A stretch of 42,500 nt of DNA. It comes from a bacterium (lineage in GTDB: Bacteria > Bdellovibrionota > UBA2428). How positions within the stretch are numbered: position 1 is the first letter of the stretch; each line of letters starts with the position of its first letter. Of the stretch, positions 24,838 to 32,873 are shown one piece after another. Where the stretch lies: the NCBI GenBank assembly GCA_009991595.1, contig JAACVK010000021.1:28254-70753 (forward strand), given 5' to 3'. Under the pieces are notes generated by a model. The model had not been told where the DNA came from. It saw nothing but the letters and a program-made list of their open reading frames with translations, and searched no databases. Made by a program: the position numbers and the translations under genes.

Positions 24838-24864
24838 TATAGTTAGCTATCACACTGCCGATGG
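24838..24864 (+). promoter_or_regulatory. Possible second sigma-28-like promoter
   Basis: TATA at 24838-24841 (TATAGTTA in context), 15 bases, GCCGATGG at 24857-24864. The spacing is exact and 12 of 16 FliA consensus positions match; the ACTGCCGAT core is identical to the flagellin promoter. It points at the gene starting at 24920, with a leader of roughly 50 bases. It overlaps the start of the divergent helicase gene. Confidence 0.35.
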
Positions 24865-24919
24865 CCGGGGAAGAAATTTTACGTAGCCAAGAGAGAAAAG
24901 TGATTGTAAGAACTTTCTC

Positions 24920-25717
24920 ATGAGCGGGAATCATCAGCTATTAGAAATCGTAAACGTAAAAGATACTCAACAAAAGATCGGACCAGAGCTCCTTCAACTT
25001 TATAAATTCAAGGGTAAAAAGGAAGACAAAGAAAACGCTCTTTGGTTCTTAGCCCCCTCACTATCCCCCCTACGAGCGGATGCTTTTGTATCCAACCTAC
25101 TTCAAAAAGCCTTTTTAAAAGGCTCGTTCAACCCTCAAGCTGAAGTCTATTATGCCTCCATGATTGGCTCACGAAAGTCGGAACGCGCACACGAAGACAA
25201 CGGCGGCCCTCTTTATGAAGGCTTTCCAACAAAGGCTTATAAAGAAGAAGGACAATCTCTTAACGCCTTTAGAAAAACTCTTCTTCGTTGGGGAGAAAGC
25301 TTTTCTCCAGGATGCATTATCACCTTCTCCGTTGGGCGCCCTATGATTCGTCACAACGAAGTTCCAAATAACATTGTCGATAAACTTTGTGATATTTGCG
25401 AGCGCCCCATGTATGTTTTCGGGCAAGAACCTTACGAGCTAGACGAAGATTCTGGAGTTCAATACAAGCAAGACACCGCCACTAGCTTTGGACAGTGGTG
25501 CAGCGAACGCGAAATTGCTTGGATCGACTTCACGTTAGACGGACAATACAAAACTTTTGAAGAAGTTGTTCAGAATGAGTGGAAAACTTTTGTAGGCCCT
25601 TCTTTGAAGTGGCTTACCGAAGGATTGCGATTCCAACCAATTGAAGAGCACGATCCTTTGGCTGATATTGAGGTCATTCCCGCCTTGGAAATGCCTCCTG
25701 AATTTGCCAATCTTTAA
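24920..25717 (+). CDS. Conserved-looking protein of unknown function
   Basis: A soluble, acidic protein of 265 residues with no signal peptide. Order along the chain: a beta-rich start, LWFLAPSLSPLRADAFVSNLL, a Lys/Arg segment (RKSERAHEDNGG), the hydrophobic strand GCIITFSVGRPMIRHNEV, DKLCDICERPMYVFGQEP, and SFGQWCSEREIAWIDFTLD. The last motif faintly recalls the closing segment of M14 zinc carboxypeptidases, but I see no HxxE metal site, so I do not assign that family. A sigma-28-like promoter candidate lies upstream, which would link it to motility if real. It diverges from the helicase and is followed by a thioesterase gene. Confidence 0.7.
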   Translation: MSGNHQLLEIVNVKDTQQKIGPELLQLYKFKGKKEDKENALWFLAPSLSPLRADAFVSNLLQKAFLKGSFNPQAEVYYASMIGSRKSERAHEDNGGPLYEGFPTKAYKEEGQSLNAFRKTLLRWGESFSPGCIITFSVGRPMIRHNEVPNNIVDKLCDICERPMYVFGQEPYELDEDSGVQYKQDTATSFGQWCSEREIAWIDFTLDGQYKTFEEVVQNEWKTFVGPSLKWLTEGLRFQPIEEHDPLADIEVIPALEMPPEFANL

Positions 25718-25805
25718 GAGTCCCATCAAAGACTCATAGTTCACAAACAGCAAACTAACGCTTTGAATTCCCCACGTCCGCAGACTTGTGAGAGAATTTG
25801 CAGCC

Positions 25806-26243
25806 ATGAGAGAAGTTCTTCTTAAAACAAACTCGACCTTTCTAGTCATGCCCAACGATCTAAACCCCTTCGGAACCCTATTCGGCGGCACCATGATGAG
25901 CTGGATGGACAAAATTGCCGTTCTTTGTGCAATGGAACACACTGGCCGCAATTGCGTCACCCTTTTTGCTGACCAAATAAAGTTTCACGCGCCCGTTCAT
26001 GTTCAAGAAGTTGTCGACATGAGCAGCGTTGTCATCGACGAAGGAATCACCTCCCTGCTCATTCACGTAACCGCCAACAAAAGAAAGAGCACAGAGTCAC
26101 GCGAAAATAGCCTCCTCGTGGCAGAGTCCATCTTTAAATTCGTCTCGCTGGATAAAAACGGAAACCCAACTGACAAATGGAAGAAGCGCATACACAGTCA
26201 ACGTAGCCCCATTAATGAGAAAATACTAAGTACGGGGACATAA
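25806..26243 (+). CDS. Acyl-CoA thioesterase, YciA/BACH-type hotdog fold
   Basis: Hydrolyses acyl-CoA to free fatty acid and CoA. The hotdog signature is clear: MPNDLNPFGTLFGGTMMSWMDKIAVLCAM near residues 15-43, with the family Asn, Gly and active-site Asp in WMD, then the DQIKFHAPVHVQEVVDMSS strand and LVAESIFKFVSLD. The start chosen is the ATG at 25806; a GTG six codons upstream (25788) is also open. Length 145 is typical. It converges with the cyclase gene with only 7 bases between the stops, so the two are separate transcription units. Substrate chain length cannot be told from the sequence. Confidence 0.88.
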   Translation: MREVLLKTNSTFLVMPNDLNPFGTLFGGTMMSWMDKIAVLCAMEHTGRNCVTLFADQIKFHAPVHVQEVVDMSSVVIDEGITSLLIHVTANKRKSTESRENSLLVAESIFKFVSLDKNGNPTDKWKKRIHSQRSPINEKILSTGT

Positions 26244-26250
26244 AGAAGCT

Positions 26251-27975
26251 TTAAGCGGCTTTTACTTGATTCTCCTCAAAAGAGTCCTCAAGTTTGTAAA
26301 CTTTGACATCATCTTGTTTTCCTTTTGCGTGAACCATGAAGGCTTCACCAAACGTAAATTCGTCTTCAACATGATTCTTAACGCTTTCATGGAGAATAAA
26401 ATCTGTTTCCATCTCTTTGCACAGCGATTCCATTCGACTCGCTGTATTCACAGTGTCGCCAATAACCGTGTATTCCATTCTAGACTCCGAACCAATATTG
26501 CCAGCAATCACGGGGCCACAGTTCAACCCCATTCCAATGCTTATCGGCTCGTCACCTCGGGCTTTTCTGATTTCATTTAAATTCATAAGCTGTTGCCGCA
26601 TCTCTAAACAAGCTCTAACCGCAGCTTTAGCATCATTGATGGGATCGGGTTTGGGCAATCCCCACACCGCCATGATGGCGTCACCCACAAATTTATCAAC
26701 AACCCCCCCATGCTTTTCAACCACAGAGACCATCACACTCATATACTCGTTGAGCATTTCAACCACTTGCTCGGGGCTAAGCTTTTCACTTTGACTCGTA
26801 AAAGATCTAATATCGGAGAAAAAAACTGTCACATCCAAGCGCTCCCCACCCAATTGCAACTCTTCTTCACCAAGAAGCTTTTCAAAAACCGCTTTCGAGT
26901 GAAAGCGACCAAAAACACCTTTAAGCTTTTCGCGTTCAGCTAGGCCTTTGGCCATTTCATTAAAAGAATTCGTCAAAAGCGAAATCTCGTCTCTCGTGCT
27001 CGGCTTCAATCGAACCGCGAAGTCACCAGCAGCAAGCTGCTTGGTCATCTCAACAAGTCTAAGCACCGGACTTACCAAAGAGTCTGAAAAGAATGAAGCG
27101 ACCATCAAAGAAAAACAAAGAATGGCTAACCCAAGTAACAAAGAACGAAGAGCAATCTTTTGAGGGACTTCCATCACCCTTGTTTCAGGCGTGAGGACAA
27201 GAACTCCTAAATTAGCAATCCCTGTCTCTGCATAGGATCCAATGTAAGCAATACTGTCTTTTCTATAATTAACCTGTAAATTAGAAATAGGAACATTGAG
27301 CATATTAATGATTTCAGACGGAACTCTTTGATTCTCTAAAACTTTAGAAGAATCTTCCATCGAGCTCGAGAACACTTCCCCAAGTTTCGAGAAAAGAAAC
27401 ACTTCAGAATAGCTTTCACCCAAGAGTAGTCCATCAGCAAAATTTGACTTCAAGTATACACACAACGCCAACGCATCCACATTGGATCGATCAAGAACCC
27501 ACAAGCGAAACGCCTGCTGCTCTTGGTCAAAATTAAAACTCATTTCACCCGAGTTAAGAGCGTTAAGCTCGTCAAGGGTTGGCTCCGAAACCGACTCGGG
27601 CAAAGCCCTGGTTTTCCAATGACCATCAGACATCCGATAGACGCCAACGCCCATAACTTTGCTCGATTGTTCCAGACGTTCGAGCAAGACCTTTTGATCG
27701 CTTGAGTTCTCAACCCAAAGGCTAACTCGTTGCAAAACACCTTCTACTTCCTGACGAAATCGGGCTGCAGTATTTCTAGAGTTATCTGAGGACTGCTTTA
27801 AAAAGAATAAACGGGCTTCGTTCACGTATAGCTCCGAAGAAATCCAAACAATGCTCACTATTGCAATTCCTAGAAGTGCAGAGACCCCCACGAATATCTT
27901 GCTTCGAACTCGAATTTTTACTTTGCTCGACATTTCATAAACGGTTCGGCAGAAAACAAAATTACCCAAAGCCAT
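26251..27975 (-). CDS. Membrane-bound class III adenylate cyclase with periplasmic sensor and HAMP
   Basis: Transmembrane segment 1 at about 27-47, a 230-residue periplasmic domain (mixed alpha/beta, probably a CACHE-type sensor) at 48-276, transmembrane segment 2 at about 277-297, HAMP (SPVLRLVEMTKQLAAGDF onward) to about 350, then a class III cyclase domain. Catalytic residues are intact: metal Asp388 (FFSDIRSF) and Asp432 (KFVGDAIMAVWG), adenine-selecting Lys428 and Asp507 (YTVIGD), and transition-state Asn510 and Arg514 (VNTASR). Lys/Asp at the selectivity positions argue for cAMP rather than cGMP. The start may be 27975 (AAGGA upstream) or the ATG at 27933. It is divergent from the FecR-domain gene. 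Confidence 0.92.
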   Translation of the reverse strand: MALGNFVFCRTVYEMSSKVKIRVRSKIFVGVSALLGIAIVSIVWISSELYVNEARLFFLKQSSDNSRNTAARFRQEVEGVLQRVSLWVENSSDQKVLLERLEQSSKVMGVGVYRMSDGHWKTRALPESVSEPTLDELNALNSGEMSFNFDQEQQAFRLWVLDRSNVDALALCVYLKSNFADGLLLGESYSEVFLFSKLGEVFSSSMEDSSKVLENQRVPSEIINMLNVPISNLQVNYRKDSIAYIGSYAETGIANLGVLVLTPETRVMEVPQKIALRSLLLGLAILCFSLMVASFFSDSLVSPVLRLVEMTKQLAAGDFAVRLKPSTRDEISLLTNSFNEMAKGLAEREKLKGVFGRFHSKAVFEKLLGEEELQLGGERLDVTVFFSDIRSFTSQSEKLSPEQVVEMLNEYMSVMVSVVEKHGGVVDKFVGDAIMAVWGLPKPDPINDAKAAVRACLEMRQQLMNLNEIRKARGDEPISIGMGLNCGPVIAGNIGSESRMEYTVIGDTVNTASRMESLCKEMETDFILHESVKNHVEDEFTFGEAFMVHAKGKQDDVKVYKLEDSFEENQVKAA

Positions 27976-27979
27976 ATCT

Positions 27980-28006
27980 TTGACGTTCCTTAACTACACT
28001 TACGAT
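27980..28006 (+). promoter_or_regulatory. Weak sigma-70-like promoter in the cyclase/FecR divergent gap
   Basis: TTGACG (27980-27985), 15 bases, TACGAT (28001-28006) upstream of the FecR-domain ATG at 28030, which has GAGGA close by. The spacer is short by two bases and the -10 is poor. Confidence 0.3.
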
Positions 28007-28029
28007 TCATCTAGGCCGAAGAGGAAAGA

Positions 28030-29826
28030 ATGAACCGAAGCAGCCTTCTTAGCCATCTAGCAACAGCTTGTTGGGGATTTGGTGGCTTCATGCTGTTTCT
28101 AGGGTCCTACTACTGGATTGTAGAAAATCAAGAATTCAAACGAAACAACAGCAGCGTCTTTGGGGAAATCCAAACCTTTCAACAAGAAGTCTACCTTAGA
28201 CCTTCAAAAGCCCTCATGTGGCAGGGCGTCCTCCAACCTCAACAAGTCTATCAAAGCGATGTCGTAAAGACAGGAGAGCACTCTTCCGTCCATATTAAAA
28301 CGAATGCGGGAGGATCCATTAAAATTTCCGAAAACTCTTTAGTCGTTCTAGAGAACTCTCCAAAGGGGCCAGAGATATCGCTCCGAAATGGCAATCTATC
28401 CATAAGCGGCAAGGCGAGCCTCATCGCCCGAGGGGAGAAGGTAAACATAGAAGGCACTCTAAACGCTCGAACAGACGCAAACTCTGGGCAGGTCGAGCTA
28501 GTAGCCGAAAGCGGACAATTAACATTTGAAAGCAGCCAAACCGACCGCTCCTTAGTTTCCGAAGGAAATAGTCTTCTCATCGACAAATCCGGGAAAACCA
28601 CCGTAAAATCTTATTCTTTTAGAAGACTACTTCCAAAGGCAAGCAGCTCAATCATTCTTTCAAAAGAGAACAATCACGTGGAGTTTCAGATTGAACAGAT
28701 AGACAAATCTGCTGACCTAAAACCTTTAGTCCTTCAAATCAGCAGCACTGAAGACTTCAAAAATGTCGAAGTTCACTCACTCAAGAGGAATCTGAATCAA
28801 AAAATCTCACTTGCCAAAAGAAAAGGCAAGGTCTTCTGGCGTGTCTACAACAAGAAGAGCAAAGCGGCTGCATCGGCTATCGGTGAATTCACTTTGACCA
28901 ACCCCTTGCTCTGGACGTGGAAAACTCCAGAGGAAAGTCGTTATGCTAGAATTGACAATAGTGGACTAACAACTGTCCTTTCCTGGGGAGAACTAGAGAA
29001 TACGGACTCTTATCAACTAGTGCTCAAAGACCAAGAAAAAGTTCTTCTCCAGATAGATAAGCTCAAGACCAGCACTTTCAGTATGAAGAACGTAAAGAAC
29101 GAACTCTACCGAGAGATCGTTCTAAATAATCGCGAGCTTTTAGAGAAAGAACTTAAAATAGAACTTCATGCCTTTCAGTCAGAGCAAAAAATTGCTTCAC
29201 TTTCCTCTACCTTTACAATCAATGACATGAGACCACCTGAGCAGCCCACTTTAAAAGAAGCTAGATTTATGAAAGAAGATCCATCAAAGATCCTCATTGC
29301 CTGGAATGAAGTGGAGCGTGCAAGCGGCTACGAGATTCAAAGCGATCACAAAGCTCTGTCGATCCGAGAAAACAAAAGCAGTTTGCCAATTCGAGACCTT
29401 GAAAGTGGCACAGTAAAAGTTCGATCCCTAAGAGGGCATTTAAAAGGACCTTGGCTTGAAGTTAAAATTCCACAGTCCAAACTAAAGCGTCAGATCGCGT
29501 TCATTGAGCCTATCAAACTCATTTATCCAGTCGACGATTCCCGATTCCTTTCCGAGCAATCTACAAACTTAAAGGCAGAATGGACTCTTGATGGTCGCTC
29601 TCGAAAGTTGGTCGACTACTTTGTAGTTGAGCTATTAAAGGATAAGAAAGTGATAATGACTAAAAACGTGAAGGACACTCATCTACAACTAACAGCACTT
29701 GCGCCAGGCAAATATACGTGGAGAGTTAAAAGCTATTTCAAAGACCTTGGAGAAGGCCAATCAGCAACTCAGGTTTTTAAAGTTATAAAAGGAGTGGGCT
29801 TAAGTGCTCCACAGTGGAAGGAATAA
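28030..29826 (+). CDS. Inner-membrane-anchored FecR-domain protein with fibronectin-like repeats
   Basis: A single N-terminal transmembrane helix (about residues 10-32, WGFGGFMLFLGSYYWIV) places the rest in the periplasm. Residues about 70-140 form a FecR domain (QVYQSDVVKTGEHSSVHIK, SENSLVVLE, LRNGNLSISG), the beta-helical fold that senses or transduces envelope signals in sigma/anti-sigma systems. Residues about 300-590 contain two or three fibronectin-III-like modules with the recurring pattern W-x-E...Y, ending PGKYTWRVKSYF. There is no cytoplasmic anti-sigma domain, so it is not a classical FecR regulator. The beta-barrel gene follows after 14 bases and the cyclase gene diverges 54 bases upstream. 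Confidence 0.82.
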   Translation: MNRSSLLSHLATACWGFGGFMLFLGSYYWIVENQEFKRNNSSVFGEIQTFQQEVYLRPSKALMWQGVLQPQQVYQSDVVKTGEHSSVHIKTNAGGSIKISENSLVVLENSPKGPEISLRNGNLSISGKASLIARGEKVNIEGTLNARTDANSGQVELVAESGQLTFESSQTDRSLVSEGNSLLIDKSGKTTVKSYSFRRLLPKASSSIILSKENNHVEFQIEQIDKSADLKPLVLQISSTEDFKNVEVHSLKRNLNQKISLAKRKGKVFWRVYNKKSKAAASAIGEFTLTNPLLWTWKTPEESRYARIDNSGLTTVLSWGELENTDSYQLVLKDQEKVLLQIDKLKTSTFSMKNVKNELYREIVLNNRELLEKELKIELHAFQSEQKIASLSSTFTINDMRPPEQPTLKEARFMKEDPSKILIAWNEVERASGYEIQSDHKALSIRENKSSLPIRDLESGTVKVRSLRGHLKGPWLEVKIPQSKLKRQIAFIEPIKLIYPVDDSRFLSEQSTNLKAEWTLDGRSRKLVDYFVVELLKDKKVIMTKNVKDTHLQLTALAPGKYTWRVKSYFKDLGEGQSATQVFKVIKGVGLSAPQWKE

Positions 29827-29840
29827 AAAGAGAGCTTAAT

Positions 29841-31400
29841 ATGAAACGACTTCTAAGACTCTACCTCATCATTTTATCTATACAGCAAAGCCTTGTGATC
29901 GCACTGCCATTCTCCCAACTATGGGAACCGATCAAAGGAGCAGAATTTTATGAATACGAAGTCGCTAAATCCTCTCAGTTCAAAGACAATGACCTTGTTC
30001 GCCAAGGCAAAACCAATAAAAGTGAAGTCAATGGTGATTTAAACCCAGGAATCTACTTTTTAAGAGTCAGAGCCATTAGCGCCAATGGACCGGGGGCATG
30101 GACTTCCTCCAAGCAATTCATTCTGTCTTCAAACACGCCCGAACTTAAATGGCCGCTAGACAACGAACAAGTCTTTGTCTCCAAAAACACCACAGTCGTC
30201 AGCTTTGAATGGAGCATTGTCGAAGGGGCAGATGACTATCTTGTGGAAATAAGAAATCTTCGCAACTCAAAACAAAAGCTCACTTTTATATCAACTGACC
30301 ACTCTGTTAACACCAAAGAACTAGGGCCAGGCAAATGGAGTGCAAGGGTAGTCTCAAGACTAAACAAGAAACTCTTCACATCTGGAAAGCCCGTAAGTTT
30401 TGAAATTGAAGAACGTGAACTTCCCGAGCCTTTTATTGTCGAACCTTACAACGACCTAAGTCTACCTTCGGGTGAAACATGGAGATTCAGATGGAGACGA
30501 AATGTCTCAGGCAAGAAGTCCGAGATTATTCTAACTCGCCTTGGTCCCGAACGGCACGTAGTCGCTCAGTTTTGGACTGAAGAAGCAAATGAAGTTATCC
30601 TCCCTCGCTTAGTATCGGGACGCTATCAAGTGGTCGTCAGAGACTACTTGGATGACTCACAGAAATTTTCTGAAGGAATCGTTCACGTTTCCATGAAAGA
30701 CAGCAACTTTTCATCTTACAGTCCTAAAACAGGGTCTTCACTTCGCTTAATGGGAGCGATCAGAGGACTTTGGAACGCTCAACGCAACTTTAGTACCGGC
30801 GAGAATACCTGGTTGATTGCCAACCCCATCGAGAATGAAGTTGGTGTTCGCTTGGCTGGAAAGGTTTGGAGAAAATGGGGTTACGAGAGTAAGTTTGGCT
30901 ACCAATTCCCAATCGTGAAAACAGAAGAAAAAGAATACAGCGATAAGAATATATTCTTCAGTGCTGGACCCAGCTGGACACAAAGCTTCCTAGGACCACA
31001 AAACTATCTACGCTATAAAGTCTTAACCAGCTATAGACAGCTTCCTCAAATCATACTCTCAGACTCACAAACCCCTCTCATCTTATGGGGTCTTAAACCC
31101 GCCTTGGAGTTCCAATGGAGCTCCTGGCGCTCTTATTGGGATTTCTGGTCAGAAATTTCATTGGATTTCCCGGTATGGACTTCAGGTAATTCAGTCGGCA
31201 CTGGCTCACCGCGATACTTTCTGCCAGCTTTGGAATTGAGCTTTTTCTTACGAAGAGAGCTTTCTACAAATTGGAAATTGGTGTTTGGCCCTTCATTCTA
31301 TCTAGAGTCACTAAGCGTGAGTGAAAAAGACAGGAAGGTAAAAACTCAAATTCAAAAGACGCAAGCTAACTTTAACTTTGGTCTAGAATGGGACCTATGA
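29841..31400 (+). CDS. Exported fibronectin-like and predicted beta-barrel protein
   Basis: The ATG at 29841 has AAGAGAG upstream and gives a signal peptide (KRLLRLYLIILSIQQSLVIA). The N-terminal half (to about residue 295) has three fibronectin-III-like modules that echo the FecR-domain partner: WEPIKGAEFYEYEVAKS with PGIYFLRVRAI, WSIVEGADDYLVEI with PGKWSARVV, and FRWRRNVSGKK with SGRYQVVVRDY. The C-terminal 220 residues alternate hydrophobic and polar residues with many aromatics (FGYQFPIV, YLRYKVLTSYRQ, SYWDFWSEISLDFPVW) and end in NFGLEWDL. These are outer-membrane barrel features, although the last residue is Leu and not Phe. The stop abuts the hpt stop, convergent. It is probably cotranscribed with the FecR-domain gene. 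Confidence 0.75.
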   Translation: MKRLLRLYLIILSIQQSLVIALPFSQLWEPIKGAEFYEYEVAKSSQFKDNDLVRQGKTNKSEVNGDLNPGIYFLRVRAISANGPGAWTSSKQFILSSNTPELKWPLDNEQVFVSKNTTVVSFEWSIVEGADDYLVEIRNLRNSKQKLTFISTDHSVNTKELGPGKWSARVVSRLNKKLFTSGKPVSFEIEERELPEPFIVEPYNDLSLPSGETWRFRWRRNVSGKKSEIILTRLGPERHVVAQFWTEEANEVILPRLVSGRYQVVVRDYLDDSQKFSEGIVHVSMKDSNFSSYSPKTGSSLRLMGAIRGLWNAQRNFSTGENTWLIANPIENEVGVRLAGKVWRKWGYESKFGYQFPIVKTEEKEYSDKNIFFSAGPSWTQSFLGPQNYLRYKVLTSYRQLPQIILSDSQTPLILWGLKPALEFQWSSWRSYWDFWSEISLDFPVWTSGNSVGTGSPRYFLPALELSFFLRRELSTNWKLVFGPSFYLESLSVSEKDRKVKTQIQKTQANFNFGLEWDL

Positions 31401-31943
31401 TTACTTAGCGTAATCTTCTGGAACAAAATGAATATCAGGCAAAGTTCTATAGCGCTCAGCCCAATCAAGCCCGTAGCCAACAACAAACTTGTCTTCTATC
31501 ACAGCTCCAACCAAATCAGCGTCACAATCCACTTCGCGCTTAACCTTCTTGTCCAACAGAGCTACCAAGCTCACGCTTTTCGCTCCCCCTTCAGATAGTC
31601 TTGCTTTCAGGAACTTCAAAGTGCGACCTGTATCAATGATGTCTTCCACCAAAAAAACATGCTTTCCTTGAATATCAGTTTCTATATCTTTTTCAATTCG
31701 GACAACCCCAGAGCTAATCATCTGATTTCCGTAAGAACTAGCCTTAACGAAATCGATGCTCACAGGTCTTTTAATTTCGCGAACTAAGTCAGAATGAAAA
31801 ATCCAAGCTCCCTTTAGAACACCAATACAAACTATTTCCTCTTCTTCGGGAACTTGCTTTTCGATTGAGCGTGCAATACGAGTGACCATTTCAGATATCT
31901 GAACATGGGTAAACATACATGGGAATTCTTTAGGAGCTTTCAT
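31401..31943 (-). CDS. hpt: Hypoxanthine phosphoribosyltransferase
   Basis: Salvages hypoxanthine and guanine with PRPP to IMP and GMP. The PRPP-binding motif VFLVEDIIDTGRTLKFL (Glu100-Asp101 acidic pair) and the base-binding end VVGYGLDWAERYRTLPDIHFV are clear, and the flexible-loop region DFVKASSYGNQM is in place. At 180 residues it has family length. It overlaps the end of the upstream lipoprotein gene by one base (TAATG), so the two are translationally coupled. This is unexpected for a purine salvage gene next to a PhnD-like binding lipoprotein. Confidence 0.95.
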   Translation of the reverse strand: MKAPKEFPCMFTHVQISEMVTRIARSIEKQVPEEEEIVCIGVLKGAWIFHSDLVREIKRPVSIDFVKASSYGNQMISSGVVRIEKDIETDIQGKHVFLVEDIIDTGRTLKFLKARLSEGGAKSVSLVALLDKKVKREVDCDADLVGAVIEDKFVVGYGLDWAERYRTLPDIHFVPEDYAK

Positions 31944-32794
31944 TATTCTTCTAATACCTTTTGCAACTTTCTAACCCCTTCATAATGGCTACTGGTAGCG
32001 GTCGCAAGTTTATCTACTCCAAAAACTTGTTTAATACTGCTTTGCTCTCTTTCACTCATTAGAATTAGCGAATCCATTAAACGCAATACAAACGCAGGAT
32101 TTGATTTATAAAAGTCTTCTTTTATGACAATGGCATCATTGGGAATTGGATCCGAATAAGCCAATACAGTCAAATCAAGAGTCTGCTCCTTGAACTCTTC
32201 CGCGGTCCAAGCCCCACCCCCCTGTGCAGGCGGGTTAGCCCAAACAGCAGCTGCATCGACTTCACCTTCGTTGACAGCTTTCACTGCATCCACATGAGTG
32301 CCTTTAAAAATGGATTCAATGTCCGACAGCTCCAAAGAAGCTTCCTTTAACATGACTCTCGGATACAGGAAGCCGCTTGCACTACTCTTGTCCACAAATG
32401 CAATTTTCTTGCCTTTAAGATCAGAAAGTTTTTTTATTCGAGACCCTTTTTTAGTAACAATAGCTGCGTAATAGAATTCAGACTCTCCGTAAACTTTCTT
32501 AAACAGAACCTTTAACTTTAAATCTTTTTCTGCAATCACAAAATTTAGAGGGGAAAGCACGGCCATCTCAACTTGACCAGACTCAAGCATGCTCACCGTT
32601 TCCGCATAATCTTTTGAAACTTTAACGGTCACTGATTGCCCAAGCCGCTTTTCAAGTTCTTTTTCGAAATGATTTAAGTTGCGGTTAGCCTCATTTGGCT
32701 GAACACCTATTCTAAAATTACCAACACTCGATTCAGTGCAGGAAAAGAAAGGCGAAAACAGACACAAAAGAAAGCTAAACCCCAAAGTCTTCAT
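31943..32794 (-). CDS. PhnD-like periplasmic substrate-binding lipoprotein
   Basis: Lipoprotein signal LGFSFLLCLFSPFFSC with acyl Cys19, then a type II periplasmic-binding fold of the phosphate/phosphonate (PhnD/PtxB) group: NFRIGVQPNEANRNLNHFEKE, MLESGQVEMAVLSPLNFVIAE, LKGKKIAFVDKSSASGFLYPR, a THVDAVKAVNEGEVDAAAVW segment and SDPIPNDAIVI. Length 283 is typical. No ABC permease or ATPase gene is adjacent, so it is an orphan binding protein. It may serve a remote transporter, a sensor, or a substrate such as a phosphonate or nucleotide. It is coupled to hpt. It lies 79 bases downstream of nagZ, with an 8-bp inverted repeat just before its start. Confidence 0.85.
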   Translation of the reverse strand: MKTLGFSFLLCLFSPFFSCTESSVGNFRIGVQPNEANRNLNHFEKELEKRLGQSVTVKVSKDYAETVSMLESGQVEMAVLSPLNFVIAEKDLKLKVLFKKVYGESEFYYAAIVTKKGSRIKKLSDLKGKKIAFVDKSSASGFLYPRVMLKEASLELSDIESIFKGTHVDAVKAVNEGEVDAAAVWANPPAQGGGAWTAEEFKEQTLDLTVLAYSDPIPNDAIVIKEDFYKSNPAFVLRLMDSLILMSEREQSSIKQVFGVDKLATATSSHYEGVRKLQKVLEE

Positions 32795-32802
32795 AAACTT
32801 AT

Positions 32803-32823
32803 TTTGCCATGGATTATGGCAAA
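32803..32823. promoter_or_regulatory. Inverted repeat between nagZ and the PhnD-like gene
   Basis: TTTGCCAT, five bases, ATGGCAAA ends nine bases before the PhnD-like ATG. It lacks a T-tract on either strand, so it is more likely an operator or mRNA hairpin than a terminator. An arm of this size is expected several times by chance in the window. Confidence 0.22.
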
Positions 32824-32873
32824 TACCAAAGCTTCTAAGACTCTGATAGGTCAGAATTTCAAAAGATGGACAA

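Noticed and set aside
24920-25717. Possible M14 zinc carboxypeptidase identity of the unknown protein.
   Set aside because: Only the closing segment resembles the family; the HxxE...H metal site is not present.
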